64,000 nt of DNA from Phycomyces nitens (Eukaryota > Mucoromycota > Mucoromycetes > Mucorales > Phycomycetaceae), in the NCBI GenBank assembly GCA_022702545.1, contig JAHRBC010000002.1, forward strand, positions 6,324,001 through 6,388,000. Direction: 5' to 3'. The notes under the pieces were generated by a model. It saw nothing but the letters and a program-made list of their open reading frames with translations, searched no databases and had not been told where the DNA came from. Every line of letters begins with the position of its first letter. Position 1 is the stretch's first letter. The position numbers and the translations under genes were made by a program. This document shows, one piece after another, positions 55,283-64,000 of the stretch.

Positions 55283-56117
55283 ATGGATATTGATTTGTTT
55301 GACGTTTCCCTGCTTGATCCACAGCGTGATACAGATAAATTGGCAAGTGTTGACCCAAGTATCTGGATTATATGTGAAACAAATACATATAGCTAACCCC
55401 TTGGACGTTTCGTCATCGTTTTGGTCAAACTTGTTATTAGGCTTTAGATGGTAATTTATATACTCGCAAATTATTCGACCAAGTATCCTAACTATCTTTC
55501 TAGATCTCCTTCAGGAAAAGGCATTCAGATATCTAAGTGATCCCAGCTATGGAACCCCCACAGAATACCCTCTTACTGATGACCAGTTGAATAACGTTTT
55601 AGCAGGTACAATTCCCCATAAAACACTCAAAGCGACTCGTAAATCCTAGCCAATATTCAGGTTACACTAACAAATATTTCTCTAGTGTGCACTTTGCCTC
55701 ATTCTCCAAATCTTCCCTCTCTGGATCATAGTTCCCCAGGATCTTCTCAAGGTTACTCTGAATATGGTAAATATTATGTTTGTACTATGTGTTGGTTGCT
55801 AGGCATCTAATGATTGAATTTCTTATAAAGATGTACATCCACAAACACCTCCAGCACAAGTTCAACATCAACCCACGCTTGTTATTAGGCACTACAACCC
55901 AACTGGACGGCCAACTGTGATGAGAGATGGTTCTGATCTAGATCAATCAAAGAAGCACATGTGCTCAAAATGTTCTGAAGAGTTTGATACCAAATTCAAC
56001 TGTCAAAGACACATGGAGACACATTATGTTGACCGGTCAAGATTTGACTGCCATATATGCCACAAATACTTTACCAGAAAAGACAATCTAAATAGACATA
56101 TTAAATCGCATAAATAG
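55283..56117 (+). CDS. C2H2 zinc-finger gene A5, altered first splice donor
   Basis: Exons by homology to A3: 55283-55382, 55504-55605, 55686-55766 and 55831-56117. The first donor, GTACAT in A3, reads ATACAT here (55383). A GTGAAA nine bases upstream (55374) could replace it without changing the phase. The fingers are CSKCSEEF...CQRHMETH and CHICHKYF...HIKSHK, both with full C2H2 sets. The remaining junctions are GT-AG. It is probably functional if the cryptic donor works. Confidence 0.65.
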
Positions 56118-57275
56118 TCTATTTTCAATCATACCCATTTATCATACCTTCAAGTTATCATCAATCACATTCTTTTATTGCCACTTTTATATGAATAACC
56201 CTTCATTATCTTCACATTTAAATGAATAAATAAAAAACAATTGTATATTCTGAATATTTCCAGTGTAATTAAAAAATAACTTGTGCATTTAAATATATAT
56301 TGAGTCGAATCAAACACTTTGTATAGTCTTACAACTAAGAATTATAGAAAGGGTTGTTGGATAGTAATAGAAATTTATAGGCCGGCCGTCTTGGTCCCTT
56401 GACATTTATTGAAAGGACCGTTGTCAAAGATGTTCATACAGATTGATTGATAATGGGCTTTAATATGGGATATACAATTAAATGAAAAATTTAATACCCT
56501 ATTTAAATATAATATAGATCCAGCCAACATACTGACTCACATACAACAACACAGAATATTTGGTGGGTGATTCCGCGATTTTACTACTAGCAATCCCAGA
56601 TTCCTAATATCTAGTCAATCAAAAATGCTCGACACCTTTCAAAGGCCAAAGTTCAAGAGAGAAAGGAGGTTATTAGCCATACAAATACATCTAAAAATTG
56701 AATCGTTTAGGATTTGAAGTAACTCAACCCCAGAGTATTGCGTACTGTTTGTGAAAGTATGCTTGACAGAAATAAGTCTATAATCAAATCCTGTAATAAC
56801 CGCACCAAACATTAATAGCTTTTTATTTTTTACTTTATTTATTATAAAATATATGTTATTAGTTGAAGATATAGGATGAAGAGGTTGATATATATAATAT
56901 GTTTTCAGAAATATATATTGAAAAAAACGAGACGATGATTTGTTTTCTGAGAGTGTAAAGTATCGATTATTTGATCTCAAATATTACTGTTAAACATATT
57001 ACTGTTTTTTTTTTAGAAAGAAAACTAAAGTTTGTTTTAAAGATGGTCAACGTTAACATTATTTAGAGATAAAATATTGAATATTTTACATAATCAGTGT
57101 GAAATACATATTCATTTGTATCTTTTGTACTTTTAATTATCATGATAATTTTCAGAGCATAAAAGGATTTTATGTATTTATTTATTTAAAAATTCCAAAA
57201 AAGACGAGTAACTATAAAGCTAGTAAAGAAACAGTACACAATATATCAAAAGCCTTAAAAACGCAAAAAGGGAGG
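56118..57275. other. A5-B3 intergenic, uninterrupted
   Basis: Third copy of the A-B spacer, with the empty site for the outer TA element at about 57016 and the interleaved-stem motif at about 56392-56430. No gene. Confidence 0.55.
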
Positions 57276-58145
57276 CTATTGATGGGTGTTGCTAATATGT
57301 CTGTTTAGACTAAATTTGGTGGTAAGCTTTTTGCGGCATAGATGGCAGGGAAACTTTACTCGATTATTAGAGTGTGTTTCCATGTGTCGATTATAGTTAT
57401 ATCTTGAACTAAACCTTTGAGAGCACACCAAACATGTATATTCCATAGGGTGCATAGGTTCCAAATCTTCATTCAGAACAACCGGCGGTCCATTTGGATT
57501 GTAGTGCTTAATGATAAGCTCAGTAGGGCCAGACTTCACTTGTTCTGGAAGGGTTTCTGACCTTGCACCTTTATAAGCAACTGAATTGTCAGATGGCTAG
57601 CAGTCGGATATGTATTGTAAATATAATATTTACCTTCTTCATAATGATCTTGAGAATATGATGGGGAGCTATAATCAAGAGAATGTGGATATGGGGAATC
57701 TGGAAACAAAGAGATGACTAAAAGAATATGTTTTAGTACAATACAAGGCAAACATTAAGAAATATTGTATATTGGCTTATCGCAAAAACTAATACCTGAT
57801 AAATGATAGTTTAACTCTTCATCACTAAGATAATACATTATTGTATCATGCTGACTGGGAACACTTGGACCTCTTTGAATATGAAATAGGTCAAAATCTA
57901 GACAAAGAGTTTGTGAGCTGTCTCAAAACAAAATGATTTTTGTGTGTGAATTACCTGCCATTGCCCGTCCATCATACTGAGTAGAGAAATGTTAATAAGG
58001 GCAGCAATTCAAGTGAAATGTATATATTTCTATAGTATTCTTCCACTTTTACAAATCCATAGATCTTGATTTGAATACATACCAAAAGATCCTGTACATC
58101 GTTACAGGGAGTAAGAGAAGAGACGTCAAATGAGTTAAACGACAT
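57276..58145 (-). CDS. C2H2 zinc-finger gene B3, five exons
   Basis: Exons in transcript order are 58083-58145, 57955-57976 (22-nt microexon), 57796-57897, 57634-57699 and 57276-57568. The microexon encodes YDGRAMA where B1 and B2 have YDGLAMS. The fingers are CLVCSQRF...HMETH and CHLCRKKL...HISNTH. The splice sites are intact and the microexon acceptor is CAG instead of TAG. Confidence 0.8.
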
Positions 58146-59004
58146 TGGAAAAGAGGCAAAGTGGTTATGAATAGTAGAGTTTATGAGCTAAAGAGAATAG
58201 AATGATTTGTATAATGATCATATTTTGTTGCCGTTTTATACTTGGCCCATTGGTAGTCCTCTTTCTCCTAAACCCAATGGACCATCAGGTATCTACACTT
58301 CTTCCCATCTTGTTACACCAGGATTCCAGATTATAACAAACTATTTTATGTTGACTGATGTATGATTGGTCAAAAAAAAAAAGACGGCATTTTTAAATAC
58401 CCGACATTTCCATAATGATCAACCTATTTAATGCCCCTAATTATACTTCTTGGACAAAACGCAGCATTTGCCCTTTAAATATAATCGCAAAGATTATTAT
58501 GATTTTATAAAGTGATTGGGTAACCTGATGCTATAATTTATTGTCACTCTACAGTCTACACTTTAAAATAGCCAATTATATGATCTATTTATATAATTCT
58601 TTGGGGGATATTGTCCAATACATCATTTTATTCAACTTTTTCATAGCTGTTTATATAGAGACTATTTCAATTATAAAACTAATTTGATATTTTACTATTA
58701 AATAAAGTATTGGATATATACATGTATAGCAAGAGTACACTTTTTTTTCGGAAACTTTTTGCGCATCTACTGTGTAAAAGTTTCGCTCAACGTAAATAAT
58801 GATTTGCAGATTGTTGGAAATAAGCTTTGCCAACTTTACATTGTATTTTATTTTTTGCCGAAATGACAGGGTGGAAAGATTTAGCTAATCAGACACTACC
58901 GTCATAACTTGTATCTTTTATTGAATAAATAACGTCAAACAGATCGAGGTTACATGGCCTTAATTATCTCACAAGGAATATACAATCCTCTATTTCTGTC
59001 TTTT
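58146..59004. promoter_or_regulatory. B3 promoter and upstream DNA
   Basis: TATA near 58234 and the shared distal box at about 58415-58457 on the minus strand. AT-rich, no gene. Confidence 0.5.
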
Positions 59005-60298
59005 CTATATCTCAATGACACCCGAGATTTCCTTCATGTCTTTTTTGTTTTGTTTTTTTAGGATAACTTGTTGCTCCTGAAGAGAAGCGGAAATATAGGC
59101 GACGAGTTCAAAGTCTTGCATCCATAAATGACAATTGTTAAATGTAAGAGAAATATCCACAGATCGCATTTCCGTTTTAATATAACTACCAATATTATCA
59201 GGGTCCAATACTGTTGTAGAAAGGTTGATGGTAGTTACATACACACTGCAGGGAATATGACACAACAGAACAAAGACTCGAAGACGTTGAAGTGGTATGG
59301 TGTCGTAAGAATGGAGTAAGTAGTTCTATCATCTTGGGTGTGATCCAAGTCTTCTTTTAAGGTGCTACTGCTTTATCCTTCCATTAACAGACGACTGTGG
59401 CCATTAATATTGTACCCAACACCTACATAGTATTTGATCGGTGTAGTTTGCACCCTTGTATCTGGGTCAATGGCCAATCCGACATGCTCTTTGGTAGGAA
59501 CCTCGCACCATTGGAATCCAAGAAACTGGCTCTGGTCACCAAATGTTTGGAAAATGGGAGTAACACCGTCTATCCAAAATAAACGTTCATATTTCGGTTG
59601 GTAAAAAAGCATTTCAATGACACTTTTACAATAATCCCCTCACACATATTGGATAATATTCAGAAGAACCTCATCGTCAGTTGCAATATTATCTGGCTGG
59701 GTAAAACTCCAGAGAAAATGGGGTAAGTTCACCAATTTCATTTCTAATGCTTGTTTTAGCATATAATATATGCTACCATAATGTTTTTTCAATGACACGT
59801 TGGTTTCAACAATCAACTATTGGTTTGAAAGTTGTTTATGTCCAGGAGTTAAATGCGCGTTGTGTAGACTAATTACTGTTGATGTGGCGGACAAGATTGG
59901 AGTGTTTTTGTTTGTAATCTTGGGTCGCTTGGTGACATTTGAGAATGAAGTTGCTTTACGGGTGAAAGCTACTTTATCTTTGTTTTTATGGGAATGGTGG
60001 TAATATCACAATGTTGTTGCATTTTATGTGACGGTATGTGGTCTTTCATCCAATTAAAGTCAAAATGCTAAGACCAGCAAGAAGGACAGGCATAATATGG
60101 AATTGCCTTTGGTGTGTTCATATCCGCAAGGATCTTTTCTCTTGGGCCATAATATTCTTTCATAGGCCTGTCAGGGAATGGGGTTTGATGAATGGTTGAG
60201 ATGTGGTGTCGCGATCCAGATGGAAACCAAAAATCTTTTCTACATATGTGGCAAACATGTTTAATATAAATTGGACACTCTTTGTTTGATTCTGCCAT
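59005..60298 (-). pseudogene. Gene D3: C2H2 finger plus unknown C-terminal domain, with stops
   Basis: It starts MAESNKECPIYIKHVCHICR at 60298, with finger CHICRKDF...HHISTIH. A TAG at 60068-60070 replaces the Tyr codon of D2 (CWS-stop-HFDFNW). The A-run after CCCAT is only A5. Conserved blocks continue to the C-terminus (LFYQPKYERLFWIDGVTP, GLAIDPDTRVQTTPIKYYV, TTVLDPDNIGSYIKTEMRSV). A TGA after NIIQYV is shared by D1, D2 and D3. Exon structure is unresolved; the C-terminal domain is not recognised. Confidence 0.5.
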
Positions 60299-60931
60299 AA
60301 GAAATAAGGAAATTGATTGATCGCGTTAGCCCCAAGTTGGCTCCAACGGAGTTTTTTGATTGGATAAATCCTTGATTTAGTAGATTGGGCTTTTTAATTA
60401 GCTGGGGCTTTGCAGTATATCACAGCCCTTGAAACTGCCATATTTCTTATCCTTTATTCCTTTTCCCTCAGTATCTCGTTTTTTATTATACATGTATATA
60501 TTCAATTATTCTTTTCATTCTCATGGGTGGCCTATATACTCACAGGCGCCAGGTCTTGACACACCTGCAAAATAAACAAAGAATATTTTTACCTGACCAC
60601 CCATAGTTTGCTAGATAGATCAGAAAATTAGCAGAGAAGGAGCAATTCTACCGCCAACCCTCACCAGAATGACCAGCTAGATGACCAAAGAATCAATAGT
60701 ATTCATAAGAAAATAGCTTTATTATTATTTTTGCTATTTAAAAATAAAAAGATGATTACAACAATTATTACTTTCTGTTATTTGACAGCCTATCCAGTAA
60801 ATATACAATTGTTTTTTATTTATTTATTTAAAGGTAAAGATAATAAAGGGCGATTCATATAAAAGTGGCAATAAAAGAGTGTGATAAATGATAACTTGAA
60901 GGTATGATACATGGGCATGGTTGAAACGAGA
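60299..60931. other. D3 upstream DNA with dispersed repeat
   Basis: Contains the minus-strand copy (about 60440-60600) of the repeat with TGTCAAGACCTGGCGCC and the 3' flank of A6. No gene. Confidence 0.45.
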
Positions 60932-61778
60932 CTAGTTATGGAATTTAATGATATGTCTATTTAGATTGTATTTGGCGGTAAAATATTTGGGGCATAGATG
61001 GCAGCCAAACTTTTCTGGCTTATCAGAGTGTGTCTTCATGTGTCTTTGATAGTTGAATTTGAAATCAAATCTTTTAGGACATTTTGAGCATATGTACTTC
61101 TTTGATGGATCTATGTCCGAATATTTTCTCATCACGGCTGGTTTTCCATTTGGGATGTAGTGCTTAATAACAAGCGTGGGTTGATGTTGGACTTGTGCTG
61201 GAGGTGTTTGTGGATGTACATCTTTATAAGAAATTTAATTATTAGATGCCTAGCAACCAACACATAATACAAGCATAATATTTACCATATTCAGAGTAAC
61301 CTTGAGAAGATCCTGGGGAACTATGATCCAGACAAGGAAGATTTGGAGAATGAGGAAGCCAAGAACACACTAGAGACAGATTTGTTAGTGTAACCTGGAT
61401 ATTGGCTAGGATTTACGAGTCACTTTGAGTATTTTATGGGGAATTGTACCTGCTAAAAAGTTATTCAACTGGTCATCAGTAAAAGGGCATTCTGTGGGAG
61501 TTCCATAGCTGGGATCACTTGGGTATCTGAATTCATTTTCCAGAAAGAAGTCTAGAAAGATATTTAGGGTACTTGGCTAATAATTTGCGAGTGTATAAAT
61601 TACCTTTTAAAGCCTAATAAGTTTGACCAAAAAGACAAAAGGATGTCAAACAGTTTAGGGGTTAGCTATATGCACCCAGCTCTCTTATAATCCAAACACT
61701 CGGGTCAGCACTTGCCAATTTGTCCTCTGTACAACAAGGTGGATCAAGCAGGGAAACGTCAAACAAATCATTAGTCAT
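60932..61778 (-). CDS. C2H2 zinc-finger gene A6, inverted twin of A2
   Basis: Exons in transcript order are 61676-61778, 61450-61551, 61286-61369 and 60932-61221. They have the same lengths and the same last-exon protein (fingers CSKCPKRF...HMKTH and CHLCPKYF...HIIKFH) as A2. In copy 3 this gene is co-oriented with D3 and B3, whereas its twin in copy 1 is flipped. Confidence 0.8.
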
Positions 61779-62979
61779 TGTAAAAGAAGTAGGAAAGTAG
61801 TGGAAAGCAAAAGGTAGAGCAATTCAGAAGAAAGAATGAGGGAAAAATTGGTTTCAACCTCTCTATTTTATACTTAAGTCCATGGTATATCTTGGGAAAC
61901 ATAGAAGACCAGTGTCCTTAGAGTAAAGAAAGTAGTAAGTAGAAGATGTTTACTTAGATAGTTTGTGTAACTTGACACGTTACTGATTGGCCTAAAAAAC
62001 AAACTCAAAAAAAAAGATGGCCATTTTTAAGAGTCCGTCAGTTTGATCAATATATCAACCTATTCAACTTCTTTAATTGTACTTCTTGGACCAAACGCTG
62101 TCTTTTTTTTTCAATATAATCGCAAAAATTATTGTATTTCATGAAATTGATTACACAAATTAATTTTATAGTTTGCTACTACTCTACATCCTACATTGAT
62201 AGATAGTCAATTATATTATCTTTTGATATAATTCTATGGAGACTATATCTAATACACTATTTCATTCGGATTTGTATAGCTGGTTATATAAACACTATTT
62301 CAATTATTAAAACAATTTCATATTTTGTTATTCAAGAATATATAGTCTGAATACAAGTATAATAAGAGTGTATTAATATACATATATAATCCTTTATACT
62401 TAAAGATGATCAGTTCAGTATTAAATAGACACCTTGGCTATATGGTTAAAGCGATGGTTTATTTATTGAATATTAAAAAGACTTTAATATTTTATTAAAT
62501 TATATTGGTAATTATTTAAATATATTTTATGATATTTTAGTAGTTAAAGAAGTATATGGTCTGTGCACTGACAGCTTATAAATTATTCTTTTGAAAAAGC
62601 ATTCAAACTCTTTTCTTGGTAAAAAAAATTCAGGAACAAAGTTTTTCGTACATTTGTGGTACAAGTCTTTTTCAGAGTACAAATTTATTTATAATTCACT
62701 CGAATTTAGTAATATCCTCATCCTCTTTTTGCTCTTCCTCCTCTTTCTATTTCCATAAAGCCCAATAAAAGTACTCGGATTATTTCCTTTTATACTTTAA
62801 GATTTCAAGCCTTGTTTTACGTCACTCGCTCACGTATGATGCTTTTGTTCTAGATATCTGTGAGGATATTCAATAAGCCTCTTGTAATATAAAACCAACT
62901 TATTGTCATTAGCAAAGACTTGTTCAGACATACATTTGTTAACAATTACCATTAAATATAAAAACAGTTGCTTTATTGG

Positions 62980-63014
<35 letters not shown>

Positions 63015-63193
63015 ATGACTTGAAAAATATATGTAGTGACGTAAACAAGGCTTGGAACTTTAAAGCATAAAAGGGTATAAGCTCATTATTCTTTATTGAA
63101 TTTTCATAAAAAGAGAAAGAGGAGGAAAAGGAGAATAAGGATATTATTGAATTCAAGTGAATTATAAATATACTCATACTCTGTATAAGACTT
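61779..63193. promoter_or_regulatory. A6 promoter, upstream DNA and CRE-like inverted repeat
   Basis: Mirror of 8988-10402. Distal promoter box at about 62054-62093, TGACGTAA-type motif at about 62820, and the (AT)n tract at 62982-63012. The frame at 63013-63252 is not considered a gene. Confidence 0.5.
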
Positions 63194-63535
63194 GTATGGT
63201 GAGTTCGTACATGGATATCAACGTTGACATATTGTTCAAAAGCCCAAGACATTTGCCAATATAAAGTTATAAGAAAACAAGGCCTTGCGCTGGGTATCTA
63301 TAGTATTTTTTTAACCCATTTAATGTCTTTATTTTGTATGGAGTAACTTTAATAAAAAGACTTTGTGGTTCAAAGATATGCCACCAAGAGAAAATTACAT
63401 GACAAGGATCCTAATTTTTCGTGGAATTGAAACAGACTAAAGGGCTATTGTCGGCAATTAAATCCTAAATGAATAAAAACGCAAGTCACGTCTGTGACTT
63501 TGTATTTCTGTACCTGACCAACTTGCATTAATCCA
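63194..63535. mobile_element. MITE, inverted copy of 8646-8987
   Basis: Same ends and interior as 8646-8987, duplicated with the segment. Confidence 0.65.
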
Positions 63536-64000
63536 CCAATAAAGATAAAAGATGCTGTGTGGATTATTTCTTAGGTTTATAGCTGTATTTTCTGACTAAA
63601 AAAAATAATATTTTATGAAGATTTTGAGAGCTCTATCTAAAGTTCTGCTGTGAATGGAATTGGATCAAGAGATATTATAGTGTAACAAAAATGTCAAGCT
63701 TGCCTTCAATGTAACTATATAAGTCTCTGGATGCTAATATCTATACTTTCCTCGAGCATCCCAACAACATTATTTAGATAATAGAATATTAATATAAAGC
63801 TCACAAAGTTGAAAAGAAGGTTATCTCAGGAAAATATACTTTCCGTCGCCATGATGATGGTGGCAAAGAGTAATTTTATGCTTCTTTTTACATTTATCTT
63901 TAATTCTTGTTATATATTTATCATTGAATTTTAATTCTTATTTTTTTATAAATTTTTTTATTCAAATGTGTACTTATTGCACATTAGATTATGGAATCAT
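63536..64000. other. AT-rich end of window
   Basis: Mirror of 8181-8645. Only the weak exon candidate at about 63797-63873 is seen. Confidence 0.4.

Larger units (their letters stand above)
60160..64000 (-). repeat. Inverted copy of 8181-12026, continuing past the window
   Basis: The reverse complement matches copy 1 from the D fragment through A2, the CRE-like module, the MITE and the 8181-8645 region, with only small indels ((AT)n length, a 10-bp ATCATAAAAT-type repeat near 9645). The window edge at 64000 corresponds to 8181, so the repeat is longer than visible. Confidence 0.9.

Overview
The window looks like accessory, transposon-packed DNA of an early-diverging fungus, most likely a Mucoromycota/Mucorales-type species. 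That placement is an inference. It rests on AT-rich DNA with short spliceosomal introns (about 50-115 nt), a DIRS-type tyrosine-recombinase retrotransposon, two L1/Tx1-like LINEs with a C-terminal zf-RVT domain, a Helitron relic, a Tc1/mariner element and a large DUF3712-type membrane protein. No rRNA, tRNA or CRISPR array was seen.

The dominant structure is a segmental duplication. A block carrying three small C2H2 zinc-finger genes (called A on plus, B on minus, D on minus) occurs three times in direct order, at about 1-7522, 30200-36900 and 54766-60650. Further A-type genes flank these blocks in inverted orientation. In total there are six A genes (A1 161-1004, A2 10403-11249, A3 31516-32350, A4 37154-37988, A5 55283-56117, A6 60932-61778), three B genes and three D loci. 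Each A gene has 4 exons and each B gene 5 exons, including a 22-nt microexon. A and B share two C-terminal C2H2 fingers, an acidic/SP-rich N-terminus and a common promoter architecture, so they are old paralogs. Two large inverted repeats are present: 29715-32483 against 37022-39794, and 8181-12026 against 60160-64000. The second runs off the right edge of the window. Copy 1 carries an inversion relative to copy 3, and that inversion has cut gene D in two.

Between the blocks lie a host-like island and transposons. At 15043-20256 is an intact four-exon gene for a 1668-residue membrane-anchored, LEA2/DUF3712-like repeat protein, with one GC-AG intron. At 20606-23204 are one or two spliced genes of unknown function riddled with in-frame stops. 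At 23537-28800 is a decayed LINE (LINE-1). At 40365-45102 is a decayed Helitron without a visible HUH motif. At 45163-50461 is an intact-looking LINE (LINE-2) with a 12-bp target duplication. At 50472-54765 is a DIRS element with the textbook inverted termini and internal complementary region. At 2125-4508 a Tc1-type transposon sits nested inside another TA-duplicating element, and the empty site of the inner one can be seen near 8663.

The most notable points are the zinc-finger family with its shared promoter module and inverted/direct amplification, the insertion history readable from empty sites, and a recurring pattern of single nonsense codons that are one transition away from Gln, Arg or Trp codons in otherwise open frames.
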